A DNA stretch of 64,000 nucleotides from Phormidesmis priestleyi Ana (GTDB taxonomy: Bacteria > Cyanobacteriota > Cyanobacteriia > Phormidesmidales > Phormidesmidaceae), in NCBI GenBank assembly GCA_001314865.1, contig LJZR01000015.1, positions 62,001 to 126,000 on the forward strand, given 5' to 3'. Positions 32,151-39,931 of this stretch are shown here, piece by piece. How positions within the stretch are numbered: position 1 is the stretch's first letter; each line of letters starts with the position of its first letter. Both the position numbers and the translations under genes were made by a program. The notes beneath the pieces are model-generated. The model saw nothing but the letters and a program-made list of their open reading frames with translations, searched no databases and was not told where the DNA came from.

Positions 32151-33628
32151 TTCTCAAAGACGGTGACTTGACCGTTTGGCAGAATGTTTAAACGTAGCGA
32201 TAAGCCTGTGGTTCTATAAGGTGCGCTAGGTTCAAGCGTGAACTGGACATCGGTAGGGAATAGGCGATCGCGATATTGCTGCGCCGCATCGTTAAGCGCA
32301 GAAAAGCTCACGACATCTCCGTTTGTAGAAATTTGAATTTCATAGCTAATCGGTTCTAAAAGGTCAGCTCCTTGCGCCTGCCACTTCGACTGAAAGTAGC
32401 GCTGTACCTGATTGACCGTGTTTAGCTGCGGTTGAGCGGTGATGGTTGCGGGCGCCATATTCTCTGGATTCCCTGTTTGGTTGCCGATGCGGCTTGGGTT
32501 CGCGCGACGGACGGTTTCAGGTGCTGTATCAGCGGCAGGAGCTTCTGTAAGAGCTTCTGTTTCGGCTGTAGCCCTGTTTTCACTTGGGCCTCCGCTCAAT
32601 CTTTGCGGTTCGCTGTTTATTTCTGATTGCGCAGCGGCAGGGGCAGGCGGTGCAGCGGAAATGCTAGGTGTGTTTGTAGGCGAGGGTGAAGATTCATCGG
32701 CATTAGGCAAACTGGCTCTGCTTGTCTCGGAGCTGGGGCGTTTTGATTGACTGCTTTCTGGTTCCAATGCCGCAGACGGTTGTGAAACATTCGGCACAGC
32801 TGTTTCAGATCGCCGACGCTCTGTTCTGCTTAAATCTGGCGTGGATGAGCGAGCTATCTCGCCGTTGTCTGCTGGACTACTGCCTGCTGAACTACTGCCT
32901 GCTGGACTACTGCCTGCTGGACTACTGCCTGTTGGCTCACCGCCTAGGCTATCTGCCGTTGGGTTATCTGCTAAGTCGTTTGACTCAGTTTGTCTAGAGT
33001 CTTGATCCAAGTCGGCTAGCTCTGAGCTTGCTGGAGATAGGCTGGGTTGAGGCTGTGTCCATAACGACGTTGTCAGGCCAATTGCAAAAACGGCGGCTGC
33101 CGCTGAACTGGCCCACAGCAGGGGACGCCGCCGAGCAGATGTGATAGGAACAACGTTGGTAAGACGTGGCTCACTCGTAAAGCTGGGCTCAGCAATGGGT
33201 AGAAGAGCAGTGGTTTTCTCGTACTGGTGTAGCACCGAACTGAGGTCGCAAAGGGTGAGATAGCTTAACGGCTCGGGCAGCTTTAGATAGGCCGGACAGT
33301 CACGTAATGTTGAGCGAGGCCCCATTGCTGAGCGCTGGTTAACTTGGGCGATGACTAACCGCGATTGAACTTGCTGCAAAATGTATTGAGAAATTTCTTG
33401 CAGGGCTGCGCGATCGCCCTCAGCAATCAGCTGCATCTCAGTTATTTCAGATCCTTCAATCTCGGCTGTATTGGCTGCACTGGCTAGTAGCCATAGTTTG
33501 AAGTGCAAATTTTGGACAACTGGCTGTGGGTACCACTGGGATATCGCTGAAGGGTGTAGTTCAACATTGAGCCTGCAACTGCCAGCGGTATATTGTTTTT
33601 GAAGCGGGTGGTCAGCTGGCATTGCCAT
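32147..33628 (-). CDS. DUF4335 membrane-anchored protein
   Basis: A 493-residue cyanobacterial protein. The N-terminal DUF4335 domain (YTAGSCRLNVELHPSAISQW, VQNLHFKLWLLAS, CPAYLKLPEPLSYLTLCDLS) occupies about 150 residues, then a single span (PLLWASSAAAAVFAIGLTTS) and a long disordered Ser/Pro/Glu-rich linker with GSSPAGSSPAGSS repeats, ending in a small folded domain (VQRYFQSKWQAQGADLLEPI to LRLNILPNGQVTVFEN). ATG 33628 is chosen over the slightly longer frame. Function is unknown. The linker holds a 15-bp in-frame array. Confidence 0.78.
   Translation of the reverse strand: MAMPADHPLQKQYTAGSCRLNVELHPSAISQWYPQPVVQNLHFKLWLLASAANTAEIEGSEITEMQLIAEGDRAALQEISQYILQQVQSRLVIAQVNQRSAMGPRSTLRDCPAYLKLPEPLSYLTLCDLSSVLHQYEKTTALLPIAEPSFTSEPRLTNVVPITSARRRPLLWASSAAAAVFAIGLTTSLWTQPQPSLSPASSELADLDQDSRQTESNDLADNPTADSLGGEPTGSSPAGSSPAGSSSAGSSPADNGEIARSSTPDLSRTERRRSETAVPNVSQPSAALEPESSQSKRPSSETSRASLPNADESSPSPTNTPSISAAPPAPAAAQSEINSEPQRLSGGPSENRATAETEALTEAPAADTAPETVRRANPSRIGNQTGNPENMAPATITAQPQLNTVNQVQRYFQSKWQAQGADLLEPISYEIQISTNGDVVSFSALNDAAQQYRDRLFPTDVQFTLEPSAPYRTTGLSLRLNILPNGQVTVFEN
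32866..32940 (-). repeat. 15-bp in-frame array in DUF4335 gene
   Basis: Five copies of TGCCTGCTGGACTAC (plus-strand starts 32866, 32881, 32896, 32911, 32926) encode GSSPA repeats in the linker on the minus strand. The plus strand is also open here and reads as Leu-Asp-Tyr-Cys-Leu, an artefact. Confidence 0.96.
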
Positions 33629-33763
33629 TGTGAAGCTAAATAATACCTGTAACAACAATAGCGATGAATCGCCCGGTGTATCGTTTGGTTACCGATATGG
33701 CAACGCGATCGCGGCCCCTTTTATCAAGCACTCAGTTTATTTATAGGGCCATGTAAATGGCTG

Positions 33764-34990
33764 TTACGAGTAATACTCATCTTCGCTATCTTCTAACGGT
33801 TTAGACGGCGGCACAATTACTCGGTAGTCTGCCTCGTATACAGTTGATTCATCGAATGACTCATCAAAGTCCTCTTCTTCACCCGCTGCGCTTTCGACAT
33901 AGTTGTCTTCATAACCTTCGTAGTCTTCGTAACCTTCGTAACTTTCGTAGGTGCCCTCTAAAGAAGCCGCATCTATGTCATCATCTGCGGCGTTATTGCT
34001 ATAAGGCCCCTCGTCATAAAGGCCATCGCGGTATATCCTTTTCTCGCTTCTGCGATCTGTAGCATCGACAGATGGGCGATTACCGTAGCCTGATACAGGC
34101 CCCTCGTTATATTGCTCAAAGCCTTCCCAGCCACTATCAAGGTCATCGTCCTGATAGCGAGAATCGTAAACTTCATTTGCTGAGTTGCCAATACCTGAAT
34201 TGCCAATACCTGAATTGCCAACACCAATGAAGTCAAAGAATCCTTTGATCTTTCCACCGTCTGGAGCTGTTCTGGGGTTCGCCTCTGTAGACTCGTTGGC
34301 TGACTCCCAACTATCGCGCTGCCCTACCGGTCTTACTTGACCCCAATCATCCCCGCTAAGGGGCGCTTCTAGCGGTTCTGCTGAACTGCGATTATTCTTT
34401 TTTTTTTCTTTGCCTGCTTGCCCCTCTCTTATATTGGCGATCGCCTTACCAAGGCCAAACAGCGATTTTGAAGCAGGCTCGGTAGCAGAGGCGCCAGAAG
34501 CGTTACTAGAAGCAGAAGCGCTGACATAGCTAGCCTCGGTAGCCGCTGCATCTGTTTGGGCGCTCTCCGGTGTGCTGGGTGAAATGGGTGGTGTGGCGTC
34601 TTGCGGGACGACTGGTTCACTGACAAAGGCGCTCGAACGGCCATAGGGACTCGTTGGCGGGTAGGGTGAACCGGCAGAAGACGGGCCAGAGGACGAGCCA
34701 GAGGACGAGCCAGACGCAGGAAAATTGCTGTTGCCTGGACTATCTGGATAGGGCACTTGGCGTCCTATAGGACGGTACTTACTCTCGGGCGGACGACGCA
34801 GACCTATCAGCCCATAAAGTAATAGCGTAATCAACGCTCCGATGCCCACAGCAGCTATTAACATGAGGCCGAAGGGAATTTCTGGTGTTCTAGCACTGCC
34901 TAAAATAACCAGCGAGACGGGCTGAGAATTTCCGAAGGCGAGTATGGCTAGCGCTGCTGAAATGAACACCAAAATAATCAGTCGGAGCAT
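33764..34990 (-). CDS. LapA-like (DUF1049) membrane protein with long acidic tail
   Basis: A 408-residue protein from ATG 34990 (MLRLIILVFISAALAILAFG). The first 70 residues form two spans flanking SQPVSLVILGSARTPEIPFG, a typical LapA/DUF1049 unit (LMLIAAVGIGALITLLLYGL), known in proteobacteria for lipopolysaccharide export. The rest is a low-complexity, acidic and Tyr/Ser-rich cytoplasmic tail with several short repeats (IGNSGIGNSGIGNSA; EGYEDYEGYEDN) coded by 9-, 12- and 15-bp arrays at 33908-33952, 34688-34711 and 34185-34229. The tail is far longer than in the basic family. ubiX starts 14 bp upstream. Confidence 0.72.
   Translation of the reverse strand: MLRLIILVFISAALAILAFGNSQPVSLVILGSARTPEIPFGLMLIAAVGIGALITLLLYGLIGLRRPPESKYRPIGRQVPYPDSPGNSNFPASGSSSGSSSGPSSAGSPYPPTSPYGRSSAFVSEPVVPQDATPPISPSTPESAQTDAAATEASYVSASASSNASGASATEPASKSLFGLGKAIANIREGQAGKEKKKNNRSSAEPLEAPLSGDDWGQVRPVGQRDSWESANESTEANPRTAPDGGKIKGFFDFIGVGNSGIGNSGIGNSANEVYDSRYQDDDLDSGWEGFEQYNEGPVSGYGNRPSVDATDRRSEKRIYRDGLYDEGPYSNNAADDDIDAASLEGTYESYEGYEDYEGYEDNYVESAAGEEEDFDESFDESTVYEADYRVIVPPSKPLEDSEDEYYS
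33908..33952 (-). repeat. 9-bp in-frame array in LapA-like gene
   Basis: Five 9-bp units of the TTCGTAACC type (33908, 33917, 33926, 33935, 33944), coding for repeated Tyr/Glu-rich triplets near the C-terminus. Confidence 0.85.
34185..34229 (-). repeat. 15-bp in-frame array in LapA-like gene
   Basis: TTGCCAATACCTGAA at 34185 and 34200 with a diverged third unit at 34215; encodes IGNSG repeats. Confidence 0.9.
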
Positions 34991-35004
34991 GGTTCGATTC
35001 CCTC

Positions 35005-35661
35005 TTAGCCTTTCCAACGTTGTAATGGTACACAGTCTATCGCAAGCTGATCTAACGCTCTAGCGACGACAAAATCGACCAGATCGTTGATCGATTGTGG
35101 CTTGTGATACCACGCCGGAATGGCTGGAACGACGCGGACACCGGCTTCTGCTAGCGTGGTTAGGTTGCGCAGGTGAATGAGACTAAGGGGTGTTTCGCGG
35201 GGTACCACAATGAGCGATCGCCCTTCCTTAATTTGAACATCTGCTGCCCGCTCTAATAAATCTGAACTCAGTCCGGCGGCTAGCTTACCCACTGTACTCA
35301 TACTACAAGGGATAATCATCATCCCTAGGGTTCTAAACGAGCCGCTGGCAATGCTCGCACCTACATTGCCCGCAGCATGGCAGCGCAGCGTTCCACGGGT
35401 CGCAACCCCTGCTTGCTCTCGCCAAAACACAGCCTGCTGCGCTGGATTCGTCGGCATCTGAATGCCATCTTCTTGGAGCCATACCTGATGAGACGCTCGC
35501 GAGGCGACCAAATCGACGGTGTAGCCTGCGGTGAGCAAATGAGTCAGCGATCGCACCGCATAAATGAGCCCCGAAGCACCGCTAACGCCCAAAATAATTG
35601 GCCTTTGCGATATGGGATGGGACGGGAGCGGCACCCTTTCAGCAGAGCTCTCTTCAATCAC
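35005..35661 (-). CDS. ubiX: Flavin prenyltransferase UbiX
   Basis: A 218-residue homologue of UbiX, which prenylates FMN to make the cofactor of UbiD-type decarboxylases. Motifs: ILGVSGASGLIYAVRSLTHL (FMN-binding start), VASGSFRTLGMMIIPCSMST and GRSLIVVPRETPLSLIHLRN, with the invariant PRETPL segment. GTG 35661 overlaps the last base of the upstream RNase gene stop (TAGTG), so the two are translationally coupled. The LapA-like gene follows after 14 bp. In cyanobacteria the pathway served may be plastoquinone synthesis. Confidence 0.93.
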   Translation of the reverse strand: MIEESSAERVPLPSHPISQRPIILGVSGASGLIYAVRSLTHLLTAGYTVDLVASRASHQVWLQEDGIQMPTNPAQQAVFWREQAGVATRGTLRCHAAGNVGASIASGSFRTLGMMIIPCSMSTVGKLAAGLSSDLLERAADVQIKEGRSLIVVPRETPLSLIHLRNLTTLAEAGVRVVPAIPAWYHKPQSINDLVDFVVARALDQLAIDCVPLQRWKG

Positions 35662-38015
35662 TATTCTTCTTCACCCATGAAGTCTTCGCTGTCACCTTCG
35701 TCATCTTCGCTGGCTTCGCTGCCGCCGCCCACTGCCACCAAATCAATCTGCTGCCGGTAGTAGTCCACACTCTTTACCTGAACTTCTACCGGATCACCCA
35801 AGCGATACTGCTGCCGGTTTTTGCGGCCTACAAGCTTTTGCTGCCGCGAGCGGTACTCGTACCAGTCATCTTTAAGTGAGCTTACATGCACCAGCCCTTC
35901 TACCAACAACTCTTCTAGCTCTACAAAGAATCCATAGGACTGCACGCCGGTAATCAAGCCATGAAAAATTTCGCCAGTATGCGCCTGCATAAATGCCGCC
36001 TTTTTGAGCCCTTCTAAATCGGACTCGGCATCTTGGGCAATGCGCTCACGTTCGGTTAGCTTAATCGGCGCACGAGACAGCTGGTCTTCCATTTCCTGCT
36101 GAATACCAGGCGGTAGAACGCTCCAGTTGATTTGACCGTGGCAGGAGCTATGCCTGATGTTGACATAGTCTTTAGATCGAGTAGATCGGCGATCGCGCCC
36201 ATGCTCAAACACAGCATGAAGCAGCCGATGCACCAGTAAATCGGGATAGCGCCGAACTGGAGAGGTAAAGTGAGTATAGACATCATCTATTGCCAAACCA
36301 AAATGAGGCCCAGGCTGAGCACTGTACACAGGGGGCTTCAGCGTTGCTAGCAGTAAATAGGTCAGCACCTTTTCTGATTTAGACGATGAAAACTGCTCCG
36401 TAAAATTGCGATAATCACGCGAATGAACGCTTTCCTCATCCTCAAGCGTCAGGTTTAGCTCCATATTGTTTGCTAGCTTAACCAGCTCTTGAGCATCAGT
36501 AAAGTCAGGCTGCGGGTGAATCCGATAGAGCCCTGGCAGACCAAGCTCTTGAATATGCTTAGCAACCAGCTGATTAGCAAGCAGCATAAATTCAGTCACA
36601 ATAATCCGCGCCGGTATGTGGTTCGACACCACCATCGCCCCTAAAGAGCCTTCATCGTCATACTGAAACTTGGGCGATAGATACTCGGCCAGATCTTCTG
36701 CCTCTGGAGGAAAAACATGCTCTGGCAAGTTGAGCTCAAATGAGCCTCGCTCATGACGACGCTGCTGAACCTCTTGAGATAGTTGAAATAAACTATCGAT
36801 CAAGTCAAAAACCGGCTCAAATTCATCCAAGTCGTCGAGATCAACGCCTAGTTTTTCAAGTTCTTCTTCCTCTTCTCGCAGTAAAATGGCCTGCGCCTGC
36901 TCATAGTCAAGCTGGTAGTCCACCTGAATCACGCTGGGCTGAATTTCATATTCCAGCACCTGACCATCGTCATCTAGCGTAATTAACACTGAAATGGCGA
37001 GCCGATCTTTATCAGGCACCAATGAGCACAAAGCATTGGGCAGAGGCGGCGGCAGCATAGGCACCACTTCTTCACCCAAATACACCGCGCATCCTCGCTT
37101 ACGCGCTTCGCGGTCAATCGCTTCGTTGGGCTCTACATAATATGAAACATCGGCAATATGAACGCTCAAGCGGCGGTAGCCATCATCCGTAATATCTAGG
37201 CTCAACGCATCGTCAAGCACCTTAGAATTAGGCCCGTCAATCGTAATAATGTTTTGGCTGCGCAGATCTAACCGCCCTTTCATATCAGCCTTGCGAACCC
37301 GGTTGGGCAGTCCCCGCGCGGCGATAAACACATCTTCTTGAAAGTTATGTGGCAGATCATGCTTGCAGTACACAATATCAATATCAGCCGCATCTTCAGC
37401 ATTGCTGCCCAGGATGCGGACGACTTTGCCCTGAGGCGGCATTTGGGCCAGCGGATAGCGAGTGATTTCTACATGAATGAGATGGTCAATCGCGGCTGAA
37501 AGGTCTTCTTCACTTTCGGTAATGTCTAACTCAAAAAGCAGTCGGTCATCTAACGGGATGGCTTTGAATTTGTTTTCGTCCTCTGCTGAGGCTTTGACTT
37601 TAGAGAGTACTGAGGCGTTAGCTCGCTCTAAAATGAGCTTGACTTCGCCTTCGGGGCTCCGTCGCCGGCTGCCGTCTTTGGTAACTTTTACCAGCACGCG
37701 ATCGCCATTCCAAGCGCTGTGCAGCTGACTCTCCCGCACGTAAATATCATCTGCGGTTTCTTCATCTTGAATGGCAAAGCAAAAGCCCTTACTAGAGCAG
37801 CGCAGCTTGCCCTCAATCACGTCTTCTTCTTCGAGGCGACGGTATTTACCGCGCGATTTTTCTAATACATTGATTCGCTCTAGGGCATCTAGAGCAATTT
37901 GTAAGTCTTTAGCGCAATTAGTGCTTGTGCAGCTCAACTTTTTTTCTAACGTTTTGACGGTGACAAGCTTATCGTCTGAAAAATTGGCTAATAGTGACGC
38001 GATCGAAAATTCCAT
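35661..38015 (-). CDS. RNase R/RNase II-family exoribonuclease
   Basis: A 784-residue protein with the order of RNase R: N-terminal helical region, cold-shock domain (SKGFCFAIQDEETADDIYVR), catalytic RNB domain (LSVHIADVSYYVEPNEAIDR, ALCSLVPDKDRLAISV) and C-terminal S1 domain (GLITGVQSYGFFVELEELLV). It should degrade RNA 3' to 5' in the cytoplasm. In the metal-binding motif, ITIDGPNSKVLDDALSLD (257-274), Asp260, Asp268 and Asp269 are present, but the position matching E. coli RNase II Asp207 is Val266. It may belong to the cyanobacterial Zam lineage instead of classical RNase R. ubiX overlaps its stop by one base. Confidence 0.88.
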   Translation of the reverse strand: MEFSIASLLANFSDDKLVTVKTLEKKLSCTSTNCAKDLQIALDALERINVLEKSRGKYRRLEEEDVIEGKLRCSSKGFCFAIQDEETADDIYVRESQLHSAWNGDRVLVKVTKDGSRRRSPEGEVKLILERANASVLSKVKASAEDENKFKAIPLDDRLLFELDITESEEDLSAAIDHLIHVEITRYPLAQMPPQGKVVRILGSNAEDAADIDIVYCKHDLPHNFQEDVFIAARGLPNRVRKADMKGRLDLRSQNIITIDGPNSKVLDDALSLDITDDGYRRLSVHIADVSYYVEPNEAIDREARKRGCAVYLGEEVVPMLPPPLPNALCSLVPDKDRLAISVLITLDDDGQVLEYEIQPSVIQVDYQLDYEQAQAILLREEEEELEKLGVDLDDLDEFEPVFDLIDSLFQLSQEVQQRRHERGSFELNLPEHVFPPEAEDLAEYLSPKFQYDDEGSLGAMVVSNHIPARIIVTEFMLLANQLVAKHIQELGLPGLYRIHPQPDFTDAQELVKLANNMELNLTLEDEESVHSRDYRNFTEQFSSSKSEKVLTYLLLATLKPPVYSAQPGPHFGLAIDDVYTHFTSPVRRYPDLLVHRLLHAVFEHGRDRRSTRSKDYVNIRHSSCHGQINWSVLPPGIQQEMEDQLSRAPIKLTERERIAQDAESDLEGLKKAAFMQAHTGEIFHGLITGVQSYGFFVELEELLVEGLVHVSSLKDDWYEYRSRQQKLVGRKNRQQYRLGDPVEVQVKSVDYYRQQIDLVAVGGGSEASEDDEGDSEDFMGEEE

Positions 38016-38154
38016 GTAGCGATGAATCCTTAAGTTGAATCCTTATATTTCGAAGAGAAACGAAAGAAATGAAGTGAGCTTTAACGCAAGTCCGCTTAAG
38101 TAACAACCAGGCCGAAAGGGTTCTGATATCAACTTGGTAACGCGCACAGCCTTG

Positions 38155-38180
38155 TTTTCTGAACGTCTTTTCTGAACGTC
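38155..38180. repeat. 13-bp direct repeat
   Basis: TTTTCTGAACGTC occurs at 38155 and 38168, abutting head to tail, in the upstream region of the RNase gene. Confidence 0.88.
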
Positions 38181-38555
38181 GGTTTAGAAGCTATGGCCTA
38201 TAGCGAAAGATTTGCCAGTGCCTAAGTTTCTTCAGTTTTGCTGCTGTGCTTGTTAATGGCTTTTAGTTAGCTTTTGATTAACAGCTTTTGATTAGTTTTT
38301 GATTAACAGCGGCCGCAACTTCTACAGAGCGAGTAGCAGCCTCTATAAAGTCAAAGTCTAAGAAAAATTTTAGAGGTTCCTTCGATAAGTAGTATTACTA
38401 TTTTTTGATCTCACAGCCTTCTTATGTTTCCGCAAGAGGTAGATTACTGTCAAATTTTTCTTTGAGGATGACTTTTTAACAATGCCAGCCGCGAGTCATA
38501 CTGAGGATCTCTAATGATGTTGGATGTTATGTGCTTAGCAACGTGTAACAGTTAG

Positions 38556-38590
38556 TTACCAAAATGGCCCTATTGCAACCACTTTGGTAA
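38556..38590. promoter_or_regulatory. Inverted repeat upstream of psaM
   Basis: TTACCAAAATGG (38556-38567) and CCACTTTGGTAA (38579-38590) are complementary over 12 bp with one mismatch, separated by 11 bp. Located about 155-190 bp before psaM, it could be an operator for light-regulated expression or a leader hairpin. No match to the HLR1 direct-repeat motif is claimed. Confidence 0.45.
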
Positions 38591-38616
38591 ACAATTTAGA
38601 TTGGCACCTGTTTTTT

Positions 38617-38661
38617 AAGCATTGAGTTTTTGAGCATTGAGCTTTTGAGCATTGAGCTTTG
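38617..38661. repeat. 15-bp array upstream of psaM
   Basis: Units GAGCATTGAGCTTTT at 38632 and 38647, with a diverged first copy at 38617 and decayed copies continuing to about 38690. Confidence 0.9.
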
Positions 38662-38745
38662 AACGCTCAGCTTTAATCATTCAGCTTCAATCATTAGGTC
38701 ATTAGGCTATTGTGTATTTTTAAACCTCCGGAGGATACTAACCCC

Positions 38746-38841
38746 ATGGCTCTATCAGATACTCAAATTTTCGTTGCGCTCGGCTTCGCACTAGTTCCAG
38801 GATTTTTGGCCTTGCGCTTGGCGACCGAGCTTTACAAGTAA
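38746..38841 (+). CDS. psaM: Photosystem I reaction centre subunit XII
   Basis: A 31-residue single-span subunit of photosystem I in the thylakoid membrane. The start MALSDTQIF and end LATELYK match PsaM of other cyanobacteria (typical form MALTDTQ to LSTELYK); the span between is [13 protein letters not shown] strong Shine-Dalgarno GGAGG lies at 38730-38734, before ATG 38746. The gene is followed by a hairpin terminator at 38906-38959, so it is probably monocistronic. PsaM helps stabilise PSI trimers. Confidence 0.95.
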   Translation: MALSDTQIFVALGFALVPGFLALRLATELYK

Positions 38842-39181
38842 ATCGCGCGCGTAATGCTCTGCACAGTCGCTGTTTTACGAATCACCTACTTTTAAATCAC
38901 CTAATAAAAAATCTCCTGGCATATAAGCTTAGAAAGCTTGCATGGTTAGGAGATTTTTTGTGGTTTTTGATACAACGCTATCCTATAAAACGGAGAGACT
39001 AGAGTCATCAGTCAAAGAAGCCTGCCATGAAAATTAGACAGAGAAAACGCTCTGAACGAGGTCTAAATTTTGAGAAAATACTTGTGATCTATGCGAATAT
39101 CATTTGAACCGTAGTTTCCCGGAAGCTGTACCTCTCGGAGTCCATATATAATCAGCTCGCTATTTTGGTGATCTTCGCTTT
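38842..39181. other. Intergenic region after psaM
   Basis: A 340-base gap containing the psaM terminator; beyond it, 38960-39181 is AT-rich and probably promoter for the next plus-strand gene. No gene is seen. Confidence 0.55.
38906..38959 (+). terminator. Rho-independent terminator of psaM
   Basis: AAAAAATCTCCT (38906-38917) pairs with AGGAGATTTTTT (38948-38959); inside, AAGCTT (38925-38930) and AAGCTT (38934-38939) extend the pairing imperfectly. The T6 run at the 3' side ends the stem. Confidence 0.88.
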
Positions 39182-39712
39182 ATGAACGCTGCTAAGCGCC
39201 CAGTTATGCCGCCAGTTACATCAGCCACGTCATCGACTTTTCAAGTCGCTAGCACTCAAATCGCAAGTTCATCCGCCGCTGTGCATGCCTCTGAACAAAA
39301 GTCTGATTTGCGCATTTCAGGCGGTTTGTCAGGCAGTTTGTCAGGCAGTTTGAATGATGGCGCGCGGCGTAGCGTTAAACGAGTGCCCTACTCTGGAATG
39401 CGCCAGGCGATCGCGTTTGAATCGTCTGTTAAGCTAACCGTTAACTTATTGCTAGCCATTGTTGCGACGACAACCATGGCCAAGCTGTGGCCCTACTATC
39501 AGTCACAGTACAGCCGACTGACGATGCTGCAAGAATCAGTAGATGTTGCTGAGCAAAAGAATGCCGAATTGCGATCGCAGTTCAGCAGCAATTTTGACCC
39601 TGCCCAGGCTGGCCGCATTATGCAAGAGCAAAGCGGTCTATCGTATCCCAATCAAAAAAAGGTTATTTGGCAAACCGCGCCTCAATCGCCTCAATCGCCT
39701 CAATCGCCTTAA
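39182..39712 (+). CDS. Single-span membrane protein with short coiled coil (FtsL/DivIC-like topology)
   Basis: A 176-residue protein. A long low-complexity Ser-rich N-terminus (about 75 residues, with SGGLSGSLSGSLN) precedes RVPYSGMRQAIAFESSVKLT, one membrane span (LTVNLLLAIVATTTMAKLWP), and a 50-residue segment with coiled-coil heptads (SRLTMLQESVDVAEQKNAEL). The layout resembles bacterial divisome proteins FtsL/FtsB/DivIC, and short cyanobacterial hypotheticals of this type lie near ribBA elsewhere, but no functional claim is certain. The end, PQSPQSPQSP, is coded by a 9-bp array. ATG 39182 is the first in frame. Confidence 0.6.
   Translation: MNAAKRPVMPPVTSATSSTFQVASTQIASSSAAVHASEQKSDLRISGGLSGSLSGSLNDGARRSVKRVPYSGMRQAIAFESSVKLTVNLLLAIVATTTMAKLWPYYQSQYSRLTMLQESVDVAEQKNAELRSQFSSNFDPAQAGRIMQEQSGLSYPNQKKVIWQTAPQSPQSPQSP
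39680..39706 (+). repeat. 9-bp in-frame array at gene end
   Basis: CCTCAATCG three times (39680, 39689, 39698) codes for the final PQS repeats of the preceding gene, ending just before its stop. A separate 13-bp direct repeat TGAGCCAGTCGAA lies at 39773 and 39786. Confidence 0.9.
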
Positions 39713-39931
39713 TTCAGTTGCCCTAACCAATTGTCTTAACCAGACTCTCAGCCAAGATAGTTCTGAATTAAGTGAGCCAGTCGAATGAGCCAGTCGAATC
39801 AACTGAGCGGCGATAGATATTAAATTTAAACTCATTGTAAGGCTGCGATCGCGGTTTATTCATCACAAGCATGAGCCTAGGCCGATACAATCGAAAGGTA
39901 TAATCTTTTTTCGATTGTGTAAGGAATTCTT

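Larger units (their letters stand above)
38016..38745. other. Intergenic region upstream of psaM
   Basis: A 730-base gap between divergent RNase and psaM genes. It holds a 13-bp repeat pair (38155-38180), repeated TTTTGATTA-type words (38268-38310), a 12-bp-arm inverted repeat (38556-38590), a 15-bp array (38617-38661) and the psaM Shine-Dalgarno sequence. No gene other than psaM is apparent. Confidence 0.65.

Noticed and set aside
34990-35010. GGTTCGATTCCC, resembling a tRNA T-arm
   Set aside because: It lies in the gap between ubiX and the LapA-like gene, and no acceptor, D or anticodon stem can be drawn around it.
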